Origin: Bacillota bacterium
GTDB lineage: Bacteria; Bacillota; Clostridia; Christensenellales; Aristaeellaceae
Reading direction: 5' to 3'
Length of the DNA stretch: 64,000 nt
NCBI GenBank assembly: GCA_023425025.1
Contig: JAFADG010000029.1
Location: forward strand, 17,540 to 81,539
Shown here piece by piece: positions 1 through 7,323 of the stretch. How positions within the stretch are numbered: position 1 is the first letter of the stretch; the number at the start of each line of letters is the position of its first letter. The notes under the pieces are model-generated. The model saw only the letters and a program-made list of their open reading frames with translations, ran no database searches and had not been told where the DNA came from. The position numbers were made by a program, and so were the translations under genes.

Positions 1-56
1 CGGAAACCATGCACCTTGCTGCGCTGGCGTTTTTTCGGCTGATAGGTACGGAACAT
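1..56 (-). CDS. rpmH: 50S ribosomal protein L34, 5' part only
   Basis: The reverse strand from 56 begins ATG and reads MFRTYQPKKRQRSKVHGFR before running off the edge. This is the conserved start of L34, a short basic protein of the large ribosomal subunit (usually about 44 residues). A Shine-Dalgarno GGGAGTG lies just upstream. In most Bacillota rpmH is divergent from dnaA, but here the divergent side is a sugar transport operon, so this copy is not next to dnaA. Identification rests on 18 codons, but these are highly characteristic. Confidence 0.9.
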   Translation of the reverse strand, partial: MFRTYQPKKRQRSKVHGF

Positions 57-145
57 AAAACAACACTCCCTGTTTTTACAAAAGTCTTGTATGTGTGACG
101 CGCACCGCTGTCAGACGGCGCAAAATACCACAAAACAGCTATTCT

Positions 146-174
146 AGTATACTAACCCGGTCCGTTGATGTCAA
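146..174 (-). promoter_or_regulatory. Sigma-A promoter of rpmH
   Basis: On the minus strand TTGACA (174-169), a 17-nt spacer and TATACT (151-146) match the vegetative promoter consensus almost exactly. It lies about 90 nt upstream of the rpmH start, so it predicts a long leader. No DnaA-box cluster is visible between here and 339. Confidence 0.75.
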
Positions 175-284
175 GAGAAAGTTTCTTTTTTTCCCGGCTT
201 CTTTCTCCCTTTTCAACCGTTTTCTGAGCCGGCGTCAGACATAGTTTATACCAAAAAGAGAGAAAAACAACAAGGATCAGAAAA

Positions 285-320
285 ACTGCCGCGCCGCAAG
301 GCTACACGCGGCACGGCAGT
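285..320 (-). terminator. Terminator of the sugar transport operon
   Basis: Arms 285-297 and 308-320 form a 13-bp GC-rich stem with one wobble pair. On the minus strand it is followed by a TTTT run. It lies 20 nt after the stop codon of the last permease gene. Confidence 0.75.
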
Positions 321-339
321 TGACAAAAAGCAGTGATTC

Positions 340-1239
340 TCAGCCCTTGACCGCGCCGATCATGACGCCCTTGACGAAGTACTTTTGCACGAAGGGATAG
401 ATCAGCAAAACGGGCACCGTGGAGATGACGATCGCGGCATACTTGATGGTTTCCGCGAACTCGTTGATGCGGTCGTCCTCGGTTGCGGCGGCGTTTAGAA
501 TATTGGAATTGGCAATCAGCACGCTGCGCAGCACGTTTTGAATAGGCATATTCTTATTGTCTGTGATATAGATGGAGGCGGAAAACCAGCTGTTCCAGTG
601 CGCGACGCCATAATACAAAAGCAGCACCGCGATGGTCGGCGTGATCAGAGGCAGCACAATTTGAAAAAGCACCCGCAGGTCGTTTGCGCCGTCAATGTAG
701 GCTGATTCCGCCAAACTGTCGGGAACGGCCTCGATAGCGGTTTTGCAGATGATCGAATTGTATATGCTGATAGCGCCTGGCAGGATCAATGCCCAAAGCG
801 TATTCTTTAACCCCAGGGATTCAATGTTCAAATAATTCGGGATCATACCGCCGTTAAAAAACATCGTGAATAAAATAACGGCCATGATCGGTTTCTTGAA
901 CATAATGTTCCGGCCGGCCAGAAAATACCCGCAAAACAGCGTTAAGAGAATGTTTAGCGGAAGTGCTACAGCCATAATGGTCAGGATGTTCTTGTAACCG
1001 CTGGCCAAAAGGGGATGCGTGAAAGCCAGGCGGTAAGCCGCGGTATTCCAGCCCAATGGGTGAAGCATAAAGCCGGGGTTCTGGAGAAGTTTTACATTTT
1101 CACTGAAGGAGGCGCAGAACACATAATAGACCGGGTAAGCCGTGACAAGACACAGCAGGACGAGGAGCAAAACGTTGACGACGTTAAACACTTTCTCACC
1201 CAGCGTGTCATATTGAATTGCATTTTGATGTTTTGCCAT
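340..1239 (-). CDS. Carbohydrate ABC transporter permease, LplC/YtcP type
   Basis: 299-residue inner-membrane permease of the CUT1 class. The N-terminus carries one long membrane segment (around residues 17-40), and the EAA cytoplasmic loop is visible as ESAYIDGANDLRVLFQIVLP near residues 180-200, where the ATPase subunit docks. The C-terminus YFVKGVMIGAVKG is typical of the LplC/YtcP subgroup, which pairs with an LplB permease and an LplA-type binding protein. GGAGGGGAG precedes the ATG. It is the last gene of the operon. No ATPase gene is present; such importers usually share an MsmX-like ATPase encoded elsewhere. The substrate is probably a complex oligosaccharide but is not determinable here. 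Confidence 0.9.
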   Translation of the reverse strand: MAKHQNAIQYDTLGEKVFNVVNVLLLVLLCLVTAYPVYYVFCASFSENVKLLQNPGFMLHPLGWNTAAYRLAFTHPLLASGYKNILTIMAVALPLNILLTLFCGYFLAGRNIMFKKPIMAVILFTMFFNGGMIPNYLNIESLGLKNTLWALILPGAISIYNSIICKTAIEAVPDSLAESAYIDGANDLRVLFQIVLPLITPTIAVLLLYYGVAHWNSWFSASIYITDNKNMPIQNVLRSVLIANSNILNAAATEDDRINEFAETIKYAAIVISTVPVLLIYPFVQKYFVKGVMIGAVKG

Positions 1240-1256
1240 GTTCGCTCTCCCCTCCT

Positions 1257-2216
1257 TTAAAACAACGCAGAATCGGTATATTTTTTGCTCAATGCATTGG
1301 CCGCCAGCAAAAAGGCAACATTGACAACAGAATTGAACAAGCCCACGGCGGTGGCGTAGCTGTAATCCGCCTGCATGATGCCACGCCGGTAAACGTAAGT
1401 GGAGATGACGTCCGCCACTTCATAGGTTGCCTCGGAATATAAAAGCAGTACCTTTTCAAACCCGACATTGAGGACGCTGCCCATACGCAGGATAAACAGC
1501 ACCGTGATCGTCGGCATCAAACCAGGCAAGGTGATGTGCAGCACCTGCTTGAAGCGTCCGGCGCCGTCAATGCGGGCGGCTTCATACTGCTCCTGATCGA
1601 TGCTGGATAGCGCCGCCAGATAGATAATGGAATTCCATCCGACGAACTGCCATAGGTCAGAAATAATATAGATCGGGTAAAAATAGCGCGGGTCGGTAAG
1701 CAAATTTTGCCGTTGCGCGCCAAACGATACAAGGATGTCGGCAAAAATGCCGTTGTTCTGGCAGTACACGCGCACCAGCGCGCAGCTGACAACCATGGAA
1801 ACAAAGTACGGCATATAAGTGATGGTCTGCACTGTGCGCTTAAAGCTGTTTTGGCGCACCTCATTAAGCAAAAGTGCCAGCATAATCGGCAGCGGAAAGC
1901 CAAAGAGAATATTGAGAAGGCTGATGGAAAGCGTATTGCGCAAAAGACGCCCGAAATACACGTCTCCAAAGAAATTTTCGAAATTTTGCATTCCGACCCA
2001 TTTGCTACCTTCGATTCCCAGCCTGGGCCGGAAATTTTTAAAGGCAATGATCAACCCGTACATCGGCTTATAAGCAAAGATCGCCAATACGATTAGTACA
2101 GGTATGATCAAAAGATACTTGTACTTGTTCAGCTTGTAATCCCTGGCGAGCCTATGCAAAAACCCGCGCCTGTGCGCCGGGTATACTGCGACCGCAGGAG
2201 CTTTCGCCATATCCAT
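1257..2216 (-). CDS. Carbohydrate ABC transporter permease, LplB type
   Basis: 319-residue permease, the second membrane subunit of the importer. A basic N-terminal stretch (HRRGFLHRLARDYKLNKYKY) precedes the first membrane segment LLIIPVLIVLAIFAYKPMYG; the EAA loop reads EQYEAARIDGAGRFKQVLHI near residue 215. The family is known from the B. subtilis LplB/YteP permeases. Its stop lies 17 nt before the LplC-type start, so translation is probably closely linked. A stem-loop separates it from the upstream binding-protein gene. Confidence 0.9.
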   Translation of the reverse strand: MDMAKAPAVAVYPAHRRGFLHRLARDYKLNKYKYLLIIPVLIVLAIFAYKPMYGLIIAFKNFRPRLGIEGSKWVGMQNFENFFGDVYFGRLLRNTLSISLLNILFGFPLPIMLALLLNEVRQNSFKRTVQTITYMPYFVSMVVSCALVRVYCQNNGIFADILVSFGAQRQNLLTDPRYFYPIYIISDLWQFVGWNSIIYLAALSSIDQEQYEAARIDGAGRFKQVLHITLPGLMPTITVLFILRMGSVLNVGFEKVLLLYSEATYEVADVISTYVYRRGIMQADYSYATAVGLFNSVVNVAFLLAANALSKKYTDSALF

Positions 2217-2244
2217 CGTTCCTTCCGTTTACAGTATCAAAATG

Positions 2245-2273
2245 GGGGATCGCCTCAGGAAGAAGCGATCCCC
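2245..2273 (-). terminator. Intercistronic stem-loop between binding protein and permeases
   Basis: A perfect 9-bp stem (2245-2253 with 2265-2273, GGGGATCGC arms) sits between the stop of the binding-protein gene and the permease start. On the minus strand it is followed only by CATTTTG, so it should be a partial terminator or 3' stabiliser rather than a full stop. This layout is common where binding protein must be made in excess over permease. Confidence 0.6.
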
Positions 2274-2312
2274 GTCCAATTGCAATGGACCGTCAGGATT
2301 CTGCCCTGGCTA

Positions 2313-3893
2313 TTAGCGGGCCATGAAGCGGTCATAGGCCGCCTGGCGGATCTCCAGCGCACGCTGCAGGCCCATGTCGTCCAGCTTCTTCAGATGGTTC
2401 TCCCAGTCGGCCTTTGTGGCTTCGCCGGTGATGAACTTGGCAGACATTTCGGGTACATAGGTGCCCAAGGAGGCTTCGATGTTGGTCAGCTCGTCGCTTT
2501 CGTCCGCGGTCAGGGTCACGCCAGAGGGCATCTTGCCTTTGCCGGCGATTGCCTCGTTGGGATAGAACCACAGATCGTTGGCGGCAATGGATTCAGCGGT
2601 GTTCTTCATGTAAAGCAGCTTTGTGGCCTGAATGCAGCTGCCGCTCCAGGTGGAACCGCCGTACTTGGAAATAGCGTCGTTGAGCCCGTCCGGATCTTCG
2701 GTTACCAGAGGCAGGTAAGCGGGTTCGCCATTTTCGTCATAGTCCCAGGAAATACCCTGCTTGCCGAAGTTCCAGTAAAGGTTGCCCTCGGGCGAATAGG
2801 CGTAGTCCAGCACGCGCATGGCGGTTTCAATCTTCTCTTCCGGGCAGTCGCCGGAGATAACGGAAACGACCGTGCCGATGCCCGAGCCGCCAAATACCAT
2901 GCCGATGGAGCCGTCATCCGCGGTGGGGTATTGCAGGCCTACCCAGTTGGCGCCGTTGCCGGCCTGGTCGGCTTCCTTACGCCAGTTGGACAGCTGGCCC
3001 ATGGAGGTATAGGAAATACCCATAACGCCGTTTAACGCCTTGGTCTTGGCTTCGGTATCCTTGGTGGCAAACACGTCCTGGTCGATCAGGCCGGCCGCCC
3101 ACCACTCATTGAGCTTAAGCATGTAGTTCAGCCAGTTCTCCTGCGCCATATCGAACTGCACTTTGCCGTTGTCGTCGATAAAGTAGCGGTAGGCACTGCC
3201 GGCCTGGCCCGCCATGCCATGGGCGCCGAAAGCGCCGGCGATGCCGCTGTCACGGAAGCGCGGATCCCAGGCAAAGGAGAAGGTAGCGCCGTACTTCTCA
3301 TTGAAAACCTTGATAACGTTGTCCCAATCCGAAATGGTTTTGGGCGCTTCCAGGCCGCATTCGTCCAGCCAATCCTGACGGATGACCGGGCCTTCATACG
3401 TGTCGTTCCAGCCGCCGTCCTCGCGGAAGAAGCCAAAGCCGTAATACTGTCCGGCGTCCGTCTTCATCGCCTTGTCATAGGCCGGATTGCTCTTGAGGAA
3501 CGCGTAATAGTTCGGCGCCCACTTTTCCATGTAGGGCGTCAGATCAAGAATCGTGCCTTCCTCAATATGGCGGGCTGCGTCGGTCATCAGGCCGCCGAAA
3601 ATGATGTCCGGCAGCGTTGCGCTGGCAAGCACAAGGTTCAACGCCTCACCGGCATTCGTGCCGGCGGTGGGAACAGACCATTCGATGTTAACGCCGGTCA
3701 TTTCGCTCAGGCCCTTGTGGAAGGGCGAGTCCATGGGGCTGGCATACGCATCGTTGATCCCGCCAAAACCCTCGGCGGCATACCAGGTCAGGGTGACGCT
3801 GCCGTCCATTGGGTAAGTAAAGCCTTCCGCGGAAGCGGCGGCAAAGGGAATAAGCATTACCAACGAGAGAAGCAGGCAAAGTAGCTTTTTCAT
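2313..3893 (-). CDS. Extracellular sugar-binding protein, LplA/YtcQ type
   Basis: 526-residue solute-binding protein of a carbohydrate ABC importer. Residues 1-22 form a signal peptide (MKKLLCLLLSLVMLIPFAAA) with a type I cleavage site near ASA-E. There is no lipobox cysteine, unusual because most Gram-positive binding proteins are lipoproteins. The mature protein has the two-lobe family features: a WYAAEGFGG start, GVNIEW, TLPDIIFGG and a late YYDYAYSPEGNL-like segment (here VLDYAYSPEGNLYWNFG). The SD GGAG precedes the ATG. It is the third gene of the minus-strand operon after the isomerase and oxidoreductase genes. Confidence 0.9.
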   Translation of the reverse strand: MKKLLCLLLSLVMLIPFAAASAEGFTYPMDGSVTLTWYAAEGFGGINDAYASPMDSPFHKGLSEMTGVNIEWSVPTAGTNAGEALNLVLASATLPDIIFGGLMTDAARHIEEGTILDLTPYMEKWAPNYYAFLKSNPAYDKAMKTDAGQYYGFGFFREDGGWNDTYEGPVIRQDWLDECGLEAPKTISDWDNVIKVFNEKYGATFSFAWDPRFRDSGIAGAFGAHGMAGQAGSAYRYFIDDNGKVQFDMAQENWLNYMLKLNEWWAAGLIDQDVFATKDTEAKTKALNGVMGISYTSMGQLSNWRKEADQAGNGANWVGLQYPTADDGSIGMVFGGSGIGTVVSVISGDCPEEKIETAMRVLDYAYSPEGNLYWNFGKQGISWDYDENGEPAYLPLVTEDPDGLNDAISKYGGSTWSGSCIQATKLLYMKNTAESIAANDLWFYPNEAIAGKGKMPSGVTLTADESDELTNIEASLGTYVPEMSAKFITGEATKADWENHLKKLDDMGLQRALEIRQAAYDRFMAR

Positions 3894-4061
3894 TGTTCGT
3901 TCAATCTCCTTATCTTCTTTTTCGGTCCATATCTTGTTTTCCTTAACATCCGACGCCCCGAAAATGAAATGCTCCTCCTTCCCATGGGGACGCTGCCTTG
4001 ATCAAATAATGCATAGAACATGCGTTTGGGGGTCCTATAGACAGCGCATTTTAGGCGCTTG

Positions 4062-5231
4062 TCATACTCCGTAGGTACCCTTTACGTCCGCGTACACGCT
4101 TTCGCCGGTCTTTAGGCGGGAGGCAGCACGGCGCTTGTTCAGTTCGCTCAGGAACAGTTCTTCATCGAGCGGGAGTTCAACGGTTCTGTTCAGCCACCCC
4201 GACAGGTGCATGGCATTGGACAGCGCCAGGCCGTTGATACCTTCCCGACCGTCTGCCACCAGGGGTGCGCCGTGTAAAATATTTGACGCGAAAGCATTCA
4301 AAATACCTGCATGCTGCGGGTTACTTCCATCAATTACTACAGGCACGGTATGGCGCGGCGGCTTCGCGAAGCCTTCCTTGCAGGAAGCGCACCACTCCCG
4401 CTCATCCACATCCAATTGATCAAAAGTCAATTGATCGTTTTCGCAAACCAGCTTGCCGCGGGTGCCTGTGATCTCCAGCCGGTTGGTGCCGGGGGCGTCG
4501 GCTGTCGTGGTGACGAACACGCCGGTCGCACCGTTCGGGTATTCCAAATAAGCGGTCACATCGTCTTCCACTTCGATGTCATGCCATTTGCCCTCATGTA
4601 CGAACGCGGTCACCTTTTGGGGCATGCCGCAGAGCCACTGCAAAAGATCCAGCTGGTGGGGGCATTGATTGAGCAGCACGCCGCCGCCTTCGCCTTCCCA
4701 GGTAGCGCGCCACGCGCCGGAATCATAATAAAACTGGGTCCTGTACCAGTCGGTAATCAGCCAGGATACGCGCTTGAGCTGACCGATTTCACCGCTCTGA
4801 ATCAACTCGTGCACCTTGCGGTACAGGCAGTTGGTGCGCTGGTTGAACATCATGCCGAAGGACAGGCCTGGATGCCTGTCGGCTTCCGCCATCATCTCCT
4901 TCACCTGCAGGGTGTATACGCCGGCCGGCTTTTCCACCATTACGTGCAGGTTGTTTTGAAAGGCCTCGATCGCAAGCGTGGGATGCTGGTAATGGGGCGT
5001 GGCGACGACAACGGCATCGCAAACGCCGCTTTTGATCAATTCGCTGCCTTCTTCGAACACAGCCACGCTTTGGGGCAAATTCGCCTTTGCCCACTCCCGG
5101 CGCAGGGCGTTCCTGTCCGCCACGGCGGCCAGCGTGATCTCGGGCGTTTCGCCGTTTAATATGCGCGCGCAGTGCGCGGAGCCGATGTTGCCGATACCGA
5201 TAATGCCCAGTTTTACCTTTTCCATGGTCAA
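4062..5231 (-). CDS. Gfo/Idh/MocA family sugar oxidoreductase
   Basis: About 389 residues. The N-terminal Rossmann fold has GIIGIGNIGSAHCARIL, followed by the family motif VEKPAG near residue 100 where the lysine assists hydride transfer. The C-terminal half is the alpha/beta substrate domain. It probably oxidises or reduces a sugar imported by the adjacent transporter, NAD(P)-dependent. Two starts are possible: TTG at 5231, 8 nt after an AAAGGG and overlapping the isomerase stop (TTGA), or ATG at 5225. The TTG has the better spacing. The exact sugar is unknown. Confidence 0.9.
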   Translation of the reverse strand: MTMEKVKLGIIGIGNIGSAHCARILNGETPEITLAAVADRNALRREWAKANLPQSVAVFEEGSELIKSGVCDAVVVATPHYQHPTLAIEAFQNNLHVMVEKPAGVYTLQVKEMMAEADRHPGLSFGMMFNQRTNCLYRKVHELIQSGEIGQLKRVSWLITDWYRTQFYYDSGAWRATWEGEGGGVLLNQCPHQLDLLQWLCGMPQKVTAFVHEGKWHDIEVEDDVTAYLEYPNGATGVFVTTTADAPGTNRLEITGTRGKLVCENDQLTFDQLDVDEREWCASCKEGFAKPPRHTVPVVIDGSNPQHAGILNAFASNILHGAPLVADGREGINGLALSNAMHLSGWLNRTVELPLDEELFLSELNKRRAASRLKTGESVYADVKGTYGV

Positions 5232-5989
5232 TAACCCAGCCCTTTCAAATAATCATAGCTGCGCCTTAAGCACGCAAAGGGGCTGTCGCCGTAACAGTTG
5301 TCCTGCTCCACCAGAATATGCTCGGTTTTGCCAAGCTTTTTAAGGAGCTTCAATATCTTACCAAAATCGATATTGCCTTCCCCTACCGCGGCCATGCGCT
5401 GTTCAAACCCTTTCACCGCCATATCCTTCAGGTGGACGCAGGGAATGCGGTCCTGCAGCTTTTCAATCCAGTCGCAAATATCCGCGCCGGCAGCCTGCAC
5501 CCAGTAGGTATCCAGCGTGACGCCCATGATATCGGCCGGCATGGAATCAAGAAGCGCATCCATCATCGTTTTGCCGGAGGGCAGCTTTTCCCACTCAAAA
5601 TTATGGTTGTGGTACATCAATAATTTTCCGGCGTCGCGGATCGCCCTGGCAGGCGCTCCGTAATCGGCGGCAAACCTGTCGATCCAATCGGCGCTGCGGT
5701 ACCTGTCCGGCATGGAGCCGATGCCGATATACTTGCAGCCCAGCGTTTCATGCTCGCGGATCACGGCGTCCACATCGTTTAAAATTCTTTCGGGATTGGT
5801 ATGGGTGAGCACGATGGCAAGGCCGTTTTCATCGCAGATATTGCGGATCGCCTTGGGATCAATAGGCCCGATGGCGGATAATTGAACGGCCGTATACCCG
5901 ATGCCGGCGATACGCTGCATTGCAATCCTGAAATCCCTTTCCGTCTGGGTAAACGAACGTACGGTATAAGACTGCGCGCCAATAAACAT
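5228..5989 (-). CDS. Sugar phosphate isomerase/epimerase (xylose isomerase-like TIM barrel)
   Basis: 253 residues from the ATG at 5989, chosen because GAGGAG lies directly upstream and the protein then starts MFIGAQSYTVRSF as family members do; an upstream in-frame ATG (6052) lacks a site. The AP-endonuclease-2-like barrel is indicated by LMYHNHNFEW, MGVTLDTYWVQAAG and VHLKDM, which place metal-binding His, Glu and Asp residues on strand ends. Such proteins interconvert ketoses or inositol derivatives and are often paired with Gfo/Idh/MocA enzymes. It is the first gene of the operon, divergent from the AraC-type regulator. Confidence 0.88.
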   Translation of the reverse strand: MFIGAQSYTVRSFTQTERDFRIAMQRIAGIGYTAVQLSAIGPIDPKAIRNICDENGLAIVLTHTNPERILNDVDAVIREHETLGCKYIGIGSMPDRYRSADWIDRFAADYGAPARAIRDAGKLLMYHNHNFEWEKLPSGKTMMDALLDSMPADIMGVTLDTYWVQAAGADICDWIEKLQDRIPCVHLKDMAVKGFEQRMAAVGEGNIDFGKILKLLKKLGKTEHILVEQDNCYGDSPFACLRRSYDYLKGLGY

Positions 5990-6044
5990 ATATAAATCTC
6001 CTCGCTGTTTTATTGAAAGTGTACGATGTTTTTCGTGCAATGTA

Positions 6045-6075
6045 CATTGCAATTTTCATTGTTCATATTGCATTG
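6045..6075. promoter_or_regulatory. Candidate AraC-type operator with two half-sites 21 bp apart
   Basis: ATTGCA occurs at 6046-6051 and again at 6067-6072, exactly 21 bp or two helical turns apart, with a third CATTG at 6057. Directly repeated half-sites at this spacing are typical for AraC-family binding. The right half-site overlaps the -35 box of the regulator's own promoter, which suggests autoregulation, while the pair lies upstream of the isomerase start on the other strand. Confidence 0.45.
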
Positions 6076-6096
6076 CGCACCATTCCAAGGTAGAAT
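6068..6096 (+). promoter_or_regulatory. Sigma-A promoter of the AraC-type regulator
   Basis: TTGCAT (6068-6073), 17-nt spacer, TAGAAT (6091-6096), 29 nt upstream of the regulator's ATG. No comparably good promoter is seen for the divergent operon, as expected if that one needs an activator. Confidence 0.6.
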
Positions 6097-6125
6097 AAAA
6101 GCAGTGAAGCAAGGGAAGTGAGTTA

Positions 6126-6896
6126 ATGCTGCAGCAATTTTTCCTGGATCATGTCAATGCAACGCACAGCGCGTCCTACGATGTATCCGCCTCCTACAAG
6201 CTGCATTGCCATCCGATTTATGAGATTTATTATTTTATCAGCGGCACGGTGGATTACCTGGTGAACGGCGTTCTGTACCAGCCCAAGCCCAACAGCATGC
6301 TGCTGATGGCCCCCGGCACCTTTCACGAATGCCGCGTGAAGACGGCGGAAAAATACGAGCGCTTTACCCTGCATTTTGACGCGGGCCTGGTGCCCGAAAA
6401 AATCAGGACGCAATTGATGCGGCCGTTTCACGCCGCCGTCATCTACTATGAAGATGTGGATTCCATCTATTACGAACTGAATGCCCTGCAGGCGTGCTAT
6501 GAGTATCCGGAAGGATTGTCCGCCATGGCGGTGAACGCGCGGCTGGTGGCGATGCTTTCACAGATTCTCAACATATTCAGCGCCTACAAAGCCCCGGATG
6601 AAGCGGCGGTGGATTTGACGCTGCCCCAAAAAATCATCGAGCATATCAACACAAATTTTGCCAGCAAAATCACACTGGACATGCTTTCCCAGCAGTTTTT
6701 CATGAGCAAGAATCAAATCAACCGCATATTCACCAAAGCCACCGGCCGGTCGGTCATGGAATATGTGCGCCAGAAACGCATCGTCTACGCCGAACACCTG
6801 CGGGCCATGGGCACGCCGGCGGCGGAAGCTGCCTACAAGGCCGGCTTCGACAACTATTCCACCTATTTCAGGCTGAAGCAAAAGTGGAAGGATTAA
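6126..6896 (+). CDS. AraC family transcriptional regulator
   Basis: 256 residues. The N-terminal half is a cupin-like sugar sensor domain (LHCHPIYEIYYFISG near residues 22-36, then a PGTFHECRV turn). The C-terminal 100 residues hold two helix-turn-helix units: ITLDMLSQQFFMSKNQINRIF and the AraC signature AAYKAGFDNYSTYFRLKQK. AAGGGAAGTG precedes the ATG. It is divergent from the sugar operon starting at 5989 and most likely activates it in response to the imported sugar; this follows from position and the family's usual role, not from direct evidence. Confidence 0.9.
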   Translation: MLQQFFLDHVNATHSASYDVSASYKLHCHPIYEIYYFISGTVDYLVNGVLYQPKPNSMLLMAPGTFHECRVKTAEKYERFTLHFDAGLVPEKIRTQLMRPFHAAVIYYEDVDSIYYELNALQACYEYPEGLSAMAVNARLVAMLSQILNIFSAYKAPDEAAVDLTLPQKIIEHINTNFASKITLDMLSQQFFMSKNQINRIFTKATGRSVMEYVRQKRIVYAEHLRAMGTPAAEAAYKAGFDNYSTYFRLKQKWKD

Positions 6897-6917
6897 TCAT
6901 ACAAGGAGGAAATACCC

Positions 6918-7310
6918 ATGGAAAACAATACTGCCGCCCCCAAGAACATCGATGAATACATCGCACAGTTTTCTCCCGAGGTCCAGGCCGTCATGCAATC
7001 GGTGCGCAAGGCGATCCATGAGGCCGCGCCTTTGGCAACGGAAAAAATCAGCTGGCAGATGCCTACGTTCTATTATCACGGCAACGTTATCCACTTCGCC
7101 GGCAACAAGAGTCATTTGGGACTCTATCCCGGCGCCAGCGGTGTTATGCATTTTGCCCTGGAGCTTACGGAATACAAGACCTCCAAGGGCGCGATCCAGT
7201 TCCCCTACGCAAAGCCCCTGCCCCTTGAGCTGATTCAAAGGATCACAAAATTCCGCATGGCGGAAAACGAGGCCTGGGCCGCGGAGAAGGCTGAGAAAAA
7301 GCAGAAATAA
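6918..7310 (+). CDS. DUF1801 domain protein (YdhG-like)
   Basis: 130 residues covering one DUF1801 domain: IDEYIAQFSPEVQAVMQSVRKAIHEAAP at the start, then KISWQMPTFYYHGN and a C-terminal AIQFPYAKPLPLELIQRI. B. subtilis YdhG, a relative, has been described as a frataxin-like iron chaperone, but the wider family is poorly characterised. AAGGAGG is followed by ATG at 6918. It begins 21 nt after the AraC gene and may be read from the same promoter. A lysine-rich tail (EKAEKKQK) ends the protein. Confidence 0.85.
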   Translation: MENNTAAPKNIDEYIAQFSPEVQAVMQSVRKAIHEAAPLATEKISWQMPTFYYHGNVIHFAGNKSHLGLYPGASGVMHFALELTEYKTSKGAIQFPYAKPLPLELIQRITKFRMAENEAWAAEKAEKKQK

Positions 7311-7323
7311 TCCAGCTTTGCGC

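Noticed and set aside
57..339. Possible replication origin next to rpmH
   Set aside because: No cluster of TTATCCACA-like DnaA boxes and no AT-rich unwinding region.
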